Below are positions 18,307 through 27,201 of a stretch of 64,000 nucleotides of DNA, piece by piece. Source of the stretch: Bacillus sp. SG-1 (GTDB taxonomy: Bacteria > Bacillota > Bacilli > Bacillales > Bacillaceae_B); contig NZ_ABCF01000006.1 in NCBI RefSeq assembly GCF_000181495.1, positions 31,458-95,457 of the forward strand. Reading direction: 5' to 3'. The translations under genes and the position numbers were made by a program. The notes below the pieces were generated by a model. It saw nothing but the letters and a program-made list of their open reading frames with translations, did no database searches and had not been told where the DNA came from. Positions within the stretch are counted from its first letter, which is position 1. Every line of letters begins with the position of its first letter.

Positions 18307-19890
18307 ATGAGAAGAGAGGATTTACTTTCACCAGAAAGGTATAATCTAATCAGCGAAGTCGAGAAATTTGCAGGTGAACAAGGTAAGAAGGCAATAATAT
18401 GGAAGAGTGAACAAGGGGAAGAGAAAGAAATTACATATGAAAATTTAATTAAGAATGCGAACAAAATTGGAAACGCATTCATAAATAACGGACTCGAAAA
18501 AGGCGATGTCGTCCTGGTTATGATTCCAAGGTTGATTGAGGCATACGAGACGTATGTCGCTGCGCTGAAAGCAGGAATGGTGGTTATCCCTAGTTCTGAA
18601 ATGCTGCGAGCCAAAGACTTGAAATACAGAATTGAACATGGAGATGTCAAAGCGGTCGTTTGTTATGAGCCGTACACCGAGCAATTTGATGAGTTGGAAG
18701 AAAGTTCAGGACTTATGAAATTTGTGGTAGGGGCAGAAAAAGAAGGGTGGCTTTCGTTAGATTCACTAAAGAATGAGTCATCTGACGAGCTCGCACTTGC
18801 TGATACCGGCCGGGAAGATATGGCATTCCTTTCTTATACATCAGGAACAACAGGCAACCCCAAGGGAGTCGTTCATACACATGGATGGGCTTATGCTCAC
18901 TTGCGTACAGCGGCGAAAAAATGGCTGAGCATCGAAGAGGGAGATACTGTATGGGCAACGGCAGGTCCCGGCTGGCAAAAATGGATCTGGAGTCCCTTCC
19001 TTTCTGTACTGGGTTCCGGGGCAACAGGACTTGTTTACCAAGGGAAATTCGAACCGGATACCTACCTGCAAATGCTTGAAGACTATCAGGTCAATGTGCT
19101 TTGCTGTACGCCTACTGAGTATCGTTTGATGGCCAAAGTCGATGACCTGGGCAAATACCATCTTCAACACCTGCATAGTGCTGTTTCTGCGGGAGAACCA
19201 TTGAACAGGGAAGTCATTGATGCTTTTCAAAAGCATTTTAATGTAGATGTCAGGGACGGATATGGACAAACGGAAAATACACTGCTTGTCGGAATCATGA
19301 AAGGAATGGAATTGAAACCGGGCTCCATGGGAAAACCAACGCCTGGGAACCGAGTAGAAATCATAGATGAAGATGGCAAACCGTGCTCTCCTGGCGAAGT
19401 TGGGGATATTGCGGTTCATGTAGATACACCGGCACTGTTCAAAAATTATTATAAAGATCCTGAACGGACAGCTATGCAGTTTAGGGGAGATTATTATATT
19501 ACCGGGGATAAAGCGAAAAAGGATGAGGATGGATATTTCTGGTTTGAAGGCAGGGGAGATGACATTATCATCAGTTCAGGGTATACCATTGGACCATTTG
19601 AAGTGGAAGACGCACTTGTCAAACATCCATCGGTGAAAGAATGTGCTGTTGTGGCAAGCCCTGATGAAGTCAGAGGAAATATCGTCAAAGCCTTTGTCGT
19701 GTTGAGGGACGGAGTGAGCCCGGAAGATCCCGACCTGGTGAAAAGCCTTCAGGATCATGTGAAGGAATTGACGGCACCTTACAAATATCCGAGAAAGATT
19801 GAATTCATTGAAGAGCTGCCGAAAACGACTTCAGGAAAGATCAGAAGAATAGAGCTGAGACAGAACGAAAGAAAGACTGTACAAAAGTAA
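18307..19890 (+). CDS. mbcS: Acyl-CoA synthetase, AMP-forming (MbcS/YtcI type)
   Basis: Activates a short or branched carboxylic acid to its CoA thioester with ATP; the B. subtilis YtcI counterpart is called MbcS for methylbutyryl substrates. The 527 residues have the ANL-family signatures: YTSGTTGNPKG (177-187) for ATP, GYGQTENT, the hinge region GRGDDIIISSGYTIGP, and the C-terminal catalytic lysine motif TTSGKIRR. Start ATG follows AAAGGGGGAG. Monocistronic, ending at a strong terminator. The exact acyl substrate is inference from gene order. Confidence 0.9.
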   Translation: MRREDLLSPERYNLISEVEKFAGEQGKKAIIWKSEQGEEKEITYENLIKNANKIGNAFINNGLEKGDVVLVMIPRLIEAYETYVAALKAGMVVIPSSEMLRAKDLKYRIEHGDVKAVVCYEPYTEQFDELEESSGLMKFVVGAEKEGWLSLDSLKNESSDELALADTGREDMAFLSYTSGTTGNPKGVVHTHGWAYAHLRTAAKKWLSIEEGDTVWATAGPGWQKWIWSPFLSVLGSGATGLVYQGKFEPDTYLQMLEDYQVNVLCCTPTEYRLMAKVDDLGKYHLQHLHSAVSAGEPLNREVIDAFQKHFNVDVRDGYGQTENTLLVGIMKGMELKPGSMGKPTPGNRVEIIDEDGKPCSPGEVGDIAVHVDTPALFKNYYKDPERTAMQFRGDYYITGDKAKKDEDGYFWFEGRGDDIIISSGYTIGPFEVEDALVKHPSVKECAVVASPDEVRGNIVKAFVVLRDGVSPEDPDLVKSLQDHVKELTAPYKYPRKIEFIEELPKTTSGKIRRIELRQNERKTVQK

Positions 19891-19916
19891 ACGGAGTCCT
19901 TAGATTTTTTAGAGTG

Positions 19917-19952
19917 CTGTACCCCGCAGGAGGAGCGGGGTACAGTTTTTTT
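19917..19952 (+). terminator. Terminator of mbcS
   Basis: Stem CTGTACCCCGC / GCGGGGTACAG followed by seven T. Confidence 0.93.
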
Positions 19953-20059
19953 AATTTAGGGGGATGATGCTTCGCGCATACGGACCGAGGTAAATCATAT
20001 TGAAATTTTGTTGGAATGAAGTCCTCGTCAGGGGAGTGGGGTACATCCTAATATAGTTT

Positions 20060-20760
20060 GGTACATCAAATCAAGGTGGTCCACGCAATAATGCCCTAAT
20101 AAAATTAGAATTGGTACATCAAATCAAGGTGGTTAACGTAATGATGCCCTAATAAAATTAGAATTGGTACATCAAATCCAGGTGGTCCACGTAATGATGT
20201 CCTAATAAAGTCAGAATTGGTACATCAAATCAAGGTGGTCCACGCAATGATGTCCTAATAAAGTCAGAATTGGTACATCAAATCAAGGTGGTCCACGTAA
20301 TGATGTCCTAATAAAGTCAGAATTGGTACATCAAATCAAGGTGGTCCACGCAATGATGTCCTAATAAAGTCAGAATTGGTACATCAAATCAAGGTGGTTC
20401 ACGCAATGATGTCCTAATAAAGTCAGAATTGGTACATCAAATCAAGGTGGTCCACGCAATGATATCCTAATAAAATTAGAATTGGTACATCAAATCAAGG
20501 TGGTCCACGCAATGATGTCCTAATAAAGTCAGAATTGGTACATCAAATCAAGGTGGTCAACGTAATGATGTCCTAATAAAGTCAGAATTGGTACATCACA
20601 TCAAGGTAGTTCACGCAATGATGTCCTAATAAAGTCAGAATTGGTACATCAAATCAAGGTGATCAACGTAATGATGTCCTAATAAAATTAGAATTGATAC
20701 ATCAAATCAAGATGATCAACGCAATGATGTCCTAATAAAGTCAGAACTGGTGCATTAAAT
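20060..20760. repeat. Tandem array: 13 full 53-bp units plus a partial one
   Basis: The unit start GGTACATCA recurs at 20060, 20113, 20166, 20219 and on every 53 bases to 20696, with a partial unit at 20749. No insertions or deletions disturb the register; substitutions do. Within each unit GGTACATCA and TGATGTCC face each other around GTGGTCCAC, so about 37 bases are imperfectly palindromic, followed by an A-rich 16-base spacer. It lies downstream of the mbcS terminator. It is not a CRISPR array: the whole unit is conserved and there are no unique spacers. Confidence 0.95.
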
Positions 20761-20794
20761 AAAGGATGTCCCGCGCAGGCGCGGGACATCCTTT
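20761..20794. repeat. Perfect palindrome capping the 53-bp array
   Basis: Two perfectly complementary 16-base arms (AAAGGATGTCCCGCGC and its complement) with two bases between them end the array. It may act as a terminator in either direction, although no T-run of more than three follows on the plus strand. Confidence 0.85.
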
Positions 20795-20920
20795 AAAATT
20801 TTTCACGAGATGATATCAGCGCTGTATGAACGCCGACTCCCTCATTAGCTGATATTTCTGAAAACGAAATGCTTTAAAGTGTTAAAGCGATATAGTAAAA
20901 TAAAATAGGCCGAAATAAGA

Positions 20921-21012
20921 CGGGAGTGGCTCCCGGACTTGATAGAGCGGCGGGACGTGTTTCCGCCCTGTATGGGAAAACCTCTATCAGGACGTTGAGC
21001 CAGTCCTTTTTT
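20921..21012 (+). promoter_or_regulatory. Structured leader of ytcJ, candidate attenuator
   Basis: Mutually exclusive pairings are possible. Hairpin CGGGAG / CTCCCG (20921-20935) competes with TGGCTC 20927-20932 / GAGCCA 20997-21002. GGACT 20935-20939 pairs with AGTCC 21002-21006 around the 8-bp stem TGATAGAG 20940-20947 / CTCTATCA 20982-20989, and six T follow at once. This is the form of a regulated terminator 35 bases before the ytcJ start. I did not recognise a known riboswitch class. Confidence 0.6.
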
Positions 21013-21046
21013 GTATAGATTACAATCAGGACAAGGAGTTTTTCAG

Positions 21047-22645
21047 ATGGGTACTTTATGGTATAACGGAACGTTTTATACAATGACGGAAGAAGGCGCA
21101 GCAGCCGATGCCGTTTTTACAGAGAATGGTGTTATTAAAGGGGTTGGCTCCGTACAAGAAATGGAATCTAGATTTGCAGATGCTGTTGCGCAACGAGTCG
21201 ATATGCAGGGGAACACGGTTTTCCCTGGATTTGTCGACAGTCATATGCATCTTATCGGACATGGTGAAACATTGATTCGATTGGACCTTTCGAAAATGAA
21301 TACCAAAGCAGAAGTTTTGAAGTCAGTAAAAGAAAAAGCTGAAAATACGCCGGAAGGCATCTGGGTTATCGGAGAAGGATTCAATGAGAATCTCTGGGAA
21401 AACAGTGAGGTCATCACTAGACAGGAAATTGATGAAGTTGTGTCCGACAAGCCGGTCCTGCTTAAACGGATCTGCCGACATGCCATGGTTGCCAACTCGA
21501 AGGCGTTGGAGCTGGCAGGAATTTATGAAAGTACAGAAAATCCTGCAGGCGGTGTCATAGAAAGAAATGAAAAAGGCGAGTTGAATGGGGTATTGAAGGA
21601 TACTGCACAGGATATCCTTGTTGATGCCCTCCCATCACCGACAGGCGAGTATTTGGAGGAAGCATTGACAAAAGCAATTGAGAACTGCTGGAGACTTGGA
21701 CTTGTCGGAGGGCATACGGAAGATTTGAGTTATTACGGCAACTTCGAGAAAACCTACAAAACCTTTTTGAATGTCATTGAGGAAGGCGGCAAGAAGTTCC
21801 GATCACATTTGCTTGTCCATCAAGCAGTAATCGATGATTGGAAAGAAGCTGGGTTTACTTTTATGGACGGAACGCCCCTGGTGGAATTTGGAGCTATGAA
21901 AATTTTTGCCGATGGTGCACTTGGAGGAAGAACCGCGTTGCTGAGCCATCCGTATAGTGACGATCCTTCTACCAATGGTGTAGCCATCCATTCACAGGAA
22001 AAACTGACGGAACTGGTGAAAAAAGCAAGAGAGTACCAGCTTCCAATTGCCGTGCACACAATTGGTGACCAGGCATTTGAAAACGTGCTGGATGTAGTCG
22101 AGGAATATCCAACTTACAATGGCCGAAGGGACCGCTTTATTCATGCTCAGTTGTTGCGCAGAGAATTGATTGACAGGATAAAGGGCCTTCCCCTTATTCT
22201 CGATATTCAGCCAAGGTTTGTCCCTTCAGATTTTCCATGGGTGATCGAGCGTGTCGGGGAAGAAAATATGGAATACAATTATGCTTGGAAAACCTTATTG
22301 GACGAGGGGATCCATTGTGCGGGGGGATCTGATGCCCCGATTGAGCCGGTAGATCCGTTACTCGGAATTCATGCTGCTGTCACAAGAACCAATCCATTGG
22401 ATCCGGAAAAAACGGTCTATATGGAAGAGCAAAGGTTATCGATGTATGAAGCGGTTTCCTTATTCACAAAAGGCAGTGCTTATGCGTGCCATCATGAGCA
22501 TGATCACGGGATGATCAAAGAAGGATACAAAGCCGATTTCACTGTCCTTCCTAAAGATCTCTTCCAGGTAGATGCCGACGAACTGCTTGATATGGAAGTG
22601 GAGATGACGGTCGTGGACGAAACCGTTGTTTACAAAAAAGCTTGA
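21047..22645 (+). CDS. ytcJ: Amidohydrolase family protein YtcJ
   Basis: Metal-dependent hydrolase of the amidohydrolase_3 group, 532 residues. The N-terminal metal motif HMH is at residues 66-68 (DSHMHLIGHG); further ligand regions are HTIGDQAFE and GGSDAPIEP near the C terminus; KIFADGALGG holds the position of the bridging lysine. The natural substrate is unknown. An in-frame TTG at 21011 gives a longer ORF, but AAGGAG supports ATG 21047. It is preceded by a possible attenuator and followed by a terminator. Adjacent to mbcS as in B. subtilis. Confidence 0.9.
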   Translation: MGTLWYNGTFYTMTEEGAAADAVFTENGVIKGVGSVQEMESRFADAVAQRVDMQGNTVFPGFVDSHMHLIGHGETLIRLDLSKMNTKAEVLKSVKEKAENTPEGIWVIGEGFNENLWENSEVITRQEIDEVVSDKPVLLKRICRHAMVANSKALELAGIYESTENPAGGVIERNEKGELNGVLKDTAQDILVDALPSPTGEYLEEALTKAIENCWRLGLVGGHTEDLSYYGNFEKTYKTFLNVIEEGGKKFRSHLLVHQAVIDDWKEAGFTFMDGTPLVEFGAMKIFADGALGGRTALLSHPYSDDPSTNGVAIHSQEKLTELVKKAREYQLPIAVHTIGDQAFENVLDVVEEYPTYNGRRDRFIHAQLLRRELIDRIKGLPLILDIQPRFVPSDFPWVIERVGEENMEYNYAWKTLLDEGIHCAGGSDAPIEPVDPLLGIHAAVTRTNPLDPEKTVYMEEQRLSMYEAVSLFTKGSAYACHHEHDHGMIKEGYKADFTVLPKDLFQVDADELLDMEVEMTVVDETVVYKKA

Positions 22646-22651
22646 AAAAGT

Positions 22652-22683
22652 GAAGGTGCCGTTTAACCAGGCACCTTCTTTTG
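22652..22683 (+). terminator. Terminator of ytcJ
   Basis: Stem GAAGGTGCC / GGCACCTTC with short T-run. Confidence 0.85.
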
Positions 22684-22768
22684 GTGTAAACACAATTTTC
22701 AGATTGCCCTTTGGGAGGAACCGATATATAATGAAATTATTTCGAGAGTAGAAATAGTTTTGAAAGGG

Positions 22769-23695
22769 GTGGCCGGCATTAAGACAGAAGAACAAGCTGG
22801 TATTCTGTATACGGCATTTTCCTATTTTCTATGGGGACTCTTGCCGATTTATTGGAAGTTGCTGAATCATGTACCGGCAGATGAAATATTAGCAAACAGG
22901 ATATTCTGGTCATTCTGGTTTATGATTGTCGTTTTAATCGTCATCAAAAAGTTCCCTGCTTTCTGGGATATGATAAAGGGAATGATGAACACAAAGAAGA
23001 AGCTTGCTGCATTGGCAACCGCCTCTCTTCTTGTCAGCGCAAACTGGTTTATTTACATCTGGGCGGTCAACACCGATCAGATGGTTGAAGCAAGTCTCGG
23101 GTACTATATCAATCCGCTTGTGAGTGTCTTGCTTGGAGTTTTCATTTTAAGAGAAAAAATGACGAAAGCTCAGGTGGTTTCTTTCATATTGGCAGCTATA
23201 GGGGTCATTGTTCTGACTGCTTCTTACGGAAGATTCCCTTGGATTGCCATTGGGCTTGCAGTTTCCTTTGGTCTGTACGGATTGGCAAAAAAACTGATCA
23301 AAGTGGATTCGGATATCGGTTTGACGCTGGAAACCATGACCACAGCGCCATTTGCCCTTATCTACCTGATCTATTTGTCTTCTAAAGGAGATATTTCTTT
23401 GTTTCAGTTTTCAGCAGGAACTGATTTGCTATTGATTGGCGCAGGTGCCGTAACGGCTGTACCGCTTCTCTATTTTGCCAAAGGGGCGCAACGAATTCCT
23501 TTATATATGGTAGGGTTTCTGCAGTACATCGCTCCGACCCTTACATTGATTTTAGGGGTATTCCTCTATGGAGAGCCTTTTACTCAGACTCATCTGATTG
23601 CATTCACTTTCATTTGGTCAGCATTGACGATTTTCTCTGTTTCAAGAATGAAGAGGGTGAAGCGAAAAACGAAAACCCAGGAAAAATGTGCATAG
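22769..23695 (+). CDS. rarD: RarD-type EamA-family transporter
   Basis: Inner-membrane protein of the drug/metabolite transporter superfamily with about ten transmembrane helices; FSYFLWGLLPIYWK at the N terminus and SLGYYINPLVSVLLGV are typical for RarD. The substrate is unknown (chloramphenicol sensitivity gave the name in Pseudomonas). The start is unclear: TTG 22760, GTG 22769 or ATT 22778 are in frame, and AAAGGGGTG (22763-22771) is best spaced for the ATT. Coordinates use the GTG as a compromise. Confidence 0.85.
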   Translation: MAGIKTEEQAGILYTAFSYFLWGLLPIYWKLLNHVPADEILANRIFWSFWFMIVVLIVIKKFPAFWDMIKGMMNTKKKLAALATASLLVSANWFIYIWAVNTDQMVEASLGYYINPLVSVLLGVFILREKMTKAQVVSFILAAIGVIVLTASYGRFPWIAIGLAVSFGLYGLAKKLIKVDSDIGLTLETMTTAPFALIYLIYLSSKGDISLFQFSAGTDLLLIGAGAVTAVPLLYFAKGAQRIPLYMVGFLQYIAPTLTLILGVFLYGEPFTQTHLIAFTFIWSALTIFSVSRMKRVKRKTKTQEKCA

Positions 23696-23704
23696 CTGGA
23701 ACTG

Positions 23705-23745
23705 AAGCTGGCAGCCTTGATGGCTGTCGGCTTTTTGATTTTTTC
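23705..23745 (+). terminator. Probable terminator of rarD
   Basis: Imperfect stem GCTGGCAGCC / GGCTGTCGGC followed by two T-runs, about ten bases after the stop. Confidence 0.65.
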
Positions 23746-23839
23746 TTCTGTGGGGTAATTGGTAATGATATGGTAGTATTAAGTGGCGGAATATTCACTC
23801 ATTGAGAAGCTTCATAGGAATGCAAAAGGAGGGGACAAC

Positions 23840-24277
23840 ATGCAAAGCCTGGTGGCGGAATTTTGGTGGCATCTTTTTATCATCATAGGAAGTTTTAGCC
23901 TGATCCTTTTTATAGTTAATATCATTCTAAGAAATTACTTCAGGGTACAAAAGAAAAAGTTTTTCTCTTATAATCATGTAAATGAGAAACATAAAAAAAT
24001 TGAGTGGAGAATAAGGTGGTCCTTTCTTGTATTGTTGCTCATCACGAGCTTCATAAATATCTTTTTGGCGGAAGAAAGACTCTGGTATTTAGAAACACAT
24101 ATCCTTCTCATCCCTTTTATCATTGCGCTTGAAGTGACCAGGGCGGTAATGGAAAAGAAGCATGCTGATAATGAAAATGATTATAAATTCACCCTTGCTC
24201 AACTTGGATTTATACTGATTTTACTAGTAGTGATGGATATATATTTTTTTAATTATTATGCGCTTTCAAGTGAATAA
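23840..24277 (+). CDS. DUF4181-like small membrane protein
   Basis: A 145-residue protein with about four hydrophobic segments (residues 10-29, 58-75, 88-103 and 121-141) separated by basic stretches (RVQKKKFF, EKHKKIEWRIRW). It resembles DUF4181 proteins of Bacillus, function unknown. AAAGGAGGGG is well placed for ATG 23840; an upstream in-frame GTG at 23783 is not supported. A terminator follows directly. Confidence 0.75.
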   Translation: MQSLVAEFWWHLFIIIGSFSLILFIVNIILRNYFRVQKKKFFSYNHVNEKHKKIEWRIRWSFLVLLLITSFINIFLAEERLWYLETHILLIPFIIALEVTRAVMEKKHADNENDYKFTLAQLGFILILLVVMDIYFFNYYALSSE

Positions 24278-24290
24278 TCTGTTACATAAG

Positions 24291-24320
24291 AAAGAAGCCT
24301 GTCCGTCAGGCTTCTTTTCA
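24291..24320. terminator. Bidirectional terminator after the DUF4181 gene
   Basis: Stem AAGAAGCCTG (24292-24301) / CAGGCTTCTT (24307-24316), T-run right and A-run left. It may also end nadK2 transcripts from the minus strand. Confidence 0.88.
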
Positions 24321-24367
24321 CTTTTCCCCTTTAAGGCTTGTTTGCTCGTCTTAATGATGGATAGTTC

Positions 24368-25168
24368 CTACAAAAACGTTCTTTTTACTTTCTCCCAGAA
24401 GGAGTTGTCTTTCAGTTTAACGGTTTTGATTTTATCTTCACTCAGTCCAAAGACGACTTGTTTCACGTGCTGAATACCGACGGCCTCGTTATCCATTCCC
24501 ATTGAAGGGTAGTCATTGCCGTCCTGCACGACTTCCAGTTTCAGTTTGCGGTCCCCGCTTAAAATAAAGGAAGATCCGAGCGTGCGGTAACGGTTGTTGT
24601 TCAACGATGCAAGCTCGCTGACCTGCAGGCAAGGGAGCATCGGGTCCACGACCGCTCCGTTTACTGATTTATTGTAAGCGGTACTGCCTGTTGGTGTGGC
24701 GATGACCATGCCGTCTCCTCTAAATGTCTCAAAGTGAAGGTCATCGATATGTACCTCGATTACGAATGTTTTGATGATTCCAGAACGGATACTGAATTCA
24801 TTCAGGCACTTGAAGGTTGCTTGATCATCAATGGTTACATCAATGGTCGGGTAACGGCGGACTTCGATTTCTTCTTCTGTCATTGCCTTTATCATCTTGT
24901 CGGTATCATCAATGTGGAAGTCACAATACATGCTTAAGCTGCCGGTTGTAGAAATACCGGCATACAGGCAATCCTGGCGGAACCCTGTAGTACGGACAGC
25001 CTGCAGAAATGCACCGTCTCCTCCGATACTTACAATAATGTTTGCCTCTTTTTCGTTCTTAACAACATTAAAGCCATACTCCTCGGCAAGGCGTGATAGC
25101 TCTTCGGCCTGCTGGAGTGTTTCTTTATCTTTTAGTGTGTAAAAATATAAGTTTCGTCTTTCATTCAT
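24368..25168 (-). CDS. nadK2: NAD kinase 2
   Basis: Phosphorylates NAD to NADP with ATP or polyphosphate. The 266-residue protein has the kinase signature GGDG at residues 49-52 (SIGGDGAFLQ) and the substrate motif TPTGSTAYNKS. It corresponds to PpnKB (YtdI) of B. subtilis, the second NAD kinase, by both length and position before sppA. GAGGAGG precedes the ATG. Transcribed opposite to its neighbours. Confidence 0.94.
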   Translation of the reverse strand: MNERRNLYFYTLKDKETLQQAEELSRLAEEYGFNVVKNEKEANIIVSIGGDGAFLQAVRTTGFRQDCLYAGISTTGSLSMYCDFHIDDTDKMIKAMTEEEIEVRRYPTIDVTIDDQATFKCLNEFSIRSGIIKTFVIEVHIDDLHFETFRGDGMVIATPTGSTAYNKSVNGAVVDPMLPCLQVSELASLNNNRYRTLGSSFILSGDRKLKLEVVQDGNDYPSMGMDNEAVGIQHVKQVVFGLSEDKIKTVKLKDNSFWEKVKRTFL

Positions 25169-25404
25169 GTTTATGCCTCCTCAAAAATTAATCAGTAATT
25201 TTGCCTGAATTTTTCCAATCACGTTAGATTTTGCTAGAATAATGATTATATGCAATTTGCTGCTGCTCTTGGTGATTTTCTTTGAGGTACATTCTGTGAG
25301 ACGCGATGCAGTTTGCATGCATCATTATTTTATCATGATAGTGAAACTTTATGATAGTGAAGCACGTATTCAATCATGAAGAGAAGAAGAGGAGGAAAAT
25401 GTAT

Positions 25405-26415
25405 ATGAGTGGAAAACGTTGGACAGCACTCGCAATTGCTGCCGGCCTATTCATTTTTTCGGTTGTGGCCAATTTTGCGAGTTCAGCCATGACGGGTGAT
25501 TTTGATAAGGCGTTTGAAGATATGTTTGCAGGGGCGGAAAATCCTTTTACTGAGGAGGTTATAGAAGAGGGCTCTGCTGCGAAAAGAATTGCCGTTTTGG
25601 AAGTTGAAGGCGTCATTCAGGATGTGAATACGGCGACGTCGATTTTTGAAAGTCCGGGGTACAATCACGAGCTATTCATGGAACAATTGAGGAGAGTCCA
25701 GGAAGATGACAGCATCCGGGCAGTGATCTTAAAAGTGAACTCCCCTGGCGGCGGTGTAGTGGAAAGTGCCCAAATCCACGAAAAGCTTGTTGAAATACAG
25801 GAAGAAGCCAAGAAGCCGATCTATGTTTCTATGGGCTCAATGGCTGCTTCCGGCGGTTATTATATTGCAGCACCTGCAGAGAAAATCTTCGCCAGCAGAG
25901 AAACACTCACGGGTTCACTGGGTGTCATCATGCAAAGCATCAATTACTCTGAACTGGCGGAAAAATACGGTGTTGATTTTGTCACCATCAAAAGCGGGCC
26001 GCATAAAGACATCATGAGCCCTACAAGGGAAATGACAGAAGAGGAGCGGGAAATCCTTCAATCCATGGTCAATAACTCTTATGAAGGGTTTGTGGATGTC
26101 ATCGCTCAAGGGCGTGGAATGTCCGAGGATCAAGTAAAGAAGATTGCAGATGGCCGGGTCTATGATGGTATCCAGGCAAAGGAAATCAATTTAATTGATG
26201 ATTTTGGCTATATTGAAGATGTGATCGCGCAAATGAAGAAGGACCTTAAGCTTGAGGATGCGCAGGTCATCGAGTATACAAATGACGGCGGCTTTGCTTC
26301 TCTATTGGATATGGGAGCCAAAAGGCTGGCTGGTGGAGATATCGAAGCGGCAGCCTTGATGAAAATATTATCTCAGCCTAATTCACCGCGTCTGATGTAT
26401 CTCTATGCGGAATAA
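25405..26415 (+). CDS. sppA: Signal peptide peptidase SppA
   Basis: Membrane-anchored serine protease that digests remnant signal peptides outside the cytoplasmic membrane. One N-terminal hydrophobic anchor (about residues 7-27) is followed by an S49 peptidase domain. The catalytic dyad is Ser149 (AASGGYY) and Lys201 (GPHKDIM), equivalent to Ser147/Lys199 of the B. subtilis enzyme. Length is 336 residues. AGGAGG at 25390-25395 is nine bases before ATG 25405, which therefore beats ATG 25399 and the upstream in-frame start at 25351. Probably co-transcribed with yteJ, 20 bases downstream. Confidence 0.95.
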   Translation: MSGKRWTALAIAAGLFIFSVVANFASSAMTGDFDKAFEDMFAGAENPFTEEVIEEGSAAKRIAVLEVEGVIQDVNTATSIFESPGYNHELFMEQLRRVQEDDSIRAVILKVNSPGGGVVESAQIHEKLVEIQEEAKKPIYVSMGSMAASGGYYIAAPAEKIFASRETLTGSLGVIMQSINYSELAEKYGVDFVTIKSGPHKDIMSPTREMTEEEREILQSMVNNSYEGFVDVIAQGRGMSEDQVKKIADGRVYDGIQAKEINLIDDFGYIEDVIAQMKKDLKLEDAQVIEYTNDGGFASLLDMGAKRLAGGDIEAAALMKILSQPNSPRLMYLYAE

Positions 26416-26435
26416 CTTAAGAGGAGGTACCGTTC

Positions 26436-26945
26436 ATGAGCGACATGAGTAATCACGAAGAAATCATGACAACCCAACAGGATAAGGAAGAGAACGTTTT
26501 TGAATTAGGCGGCTTCTGGATGAGATTTTGGGCCTATCTCCTGGATCTGGTCGTTATCTCCAGCATAGGCAGGCTGATTGTCTACCCTATCTTCAGAGCC
26601 CTTGACCTATCTTTGGTAAAAGATGATCTGTTCGCCCCGATATCGATTTTAAGCTCCATCATCTTTTATGGTTATTTTGTTTTGATGACCAAGTATTTTG
26701 GGCAGACTCTGGGAAAAATGGCTTTTGGATTGAAGGTCATAGAGTTGGATGGAAAACCGTTGAAATGGGGAACCGTCATCTTTAGGGAATTGATAGGCAG
26801 ATTCATTTCTGCGAGCATCTTAATTTTATATATCGTCGTAGCGTTCACGAATAAAAAGCAGGGGATCCATGACTTGTTTGCGGATACAACTGTCATTCGT
26901 GAGAAGCGGGCGGCGGTGTATAGACCGGTGAGTGCTCAGGGGTAG
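26436..26945 (+). CDS. yteJ: RDD-family membrane protein YteJ
   Basis: A 169-residue protein with an RDD domain: three predicted transmembrane segments and the motif FWMRFWAYLLDLVV near the N terminus, FRELIGR near the end. In B. subtilis YteJ acts with SppA in resistance to lantibiotics and lysis by antibacterial peptides; here too the gene follows sppA closely, with AGGAGGT as binding site. Confidence 0.92.
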   Translation: MSDMSNHEEIMTTQQDKEENVFELGGFWMRFWAYLLDLVVISSIGRLIVYPIFRALDLSLVKDDLFAPISILSSIIFYGYFVLMTKYFGQTLGKMAFGLKVIELDGKPLKWGTVIFRELIGRFISASILILYIVVAFTNKKQGIHDLFADTTVIREKRAAVYRPVSAQG

Positions 26946-26995
26946 ATTTTCAGCAGCGCTTTTATGAGACATGCTGCGTGATGGAAAACGGGAAA

Positions 26996-27146
26996 GTAGT
27001 CCTGTGAAGCGGCCATGAGACACCCAAAGTGGAGAAAAAGCGGGAAAGTGGTCCTATGGATCGTTTATGAGACACTCTAAGCTGTGAAAAAGTGGCAAAG
27101 TGGTCTTATGAAGCAAGTGGTCCCATGAATCGTTCACGTGTCACCA
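26996..27146. repeat. Array of three 52-bp units, same core family as at 5.6 kb
   Basis: GTRGTCC starts at 26996, 27048 and 27100, exactly 52 bases apart; a shortened fourth unit starts at 27117. Core elements GGTCCTATGGATC and TTTATGAGACAC are the reverse complement of the 5.6-kb core. It lies between the converging yteJ and SRPBCC genes. Confidence 0.85.
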
Positions 27147-27153
27147 TAAACCC

Positions 27154-27190
27154 GAAAGAAGCAGCCATCAAAATGACGGCTGCTTCTTTC
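27154..27190. terminator. Bidirectional terminator between yteJ and the SRPBCC gene
   Basis: Stem GAAAGAAGCAGCC / GGCTGCTTCTTTC with 11-base loop, immediately before the SRPBCC stop. Confidence 0.9.
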
Positions 27191-27201
27191 AGTATTTAAG
27201 G

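Noticed and set aside
20060..20760. Possible CRISPR array
   Set aside because: The entire 53-bp unit is conserved, there are no unique spacers, and no cas gene is nearby.
20921..21012. T-box, purine, SAM, TPP, lysine, fluoride or guanidine riboswitch
   Set aside because: The conserved sequence blocks of these classes, as far as I remember them, are missing.
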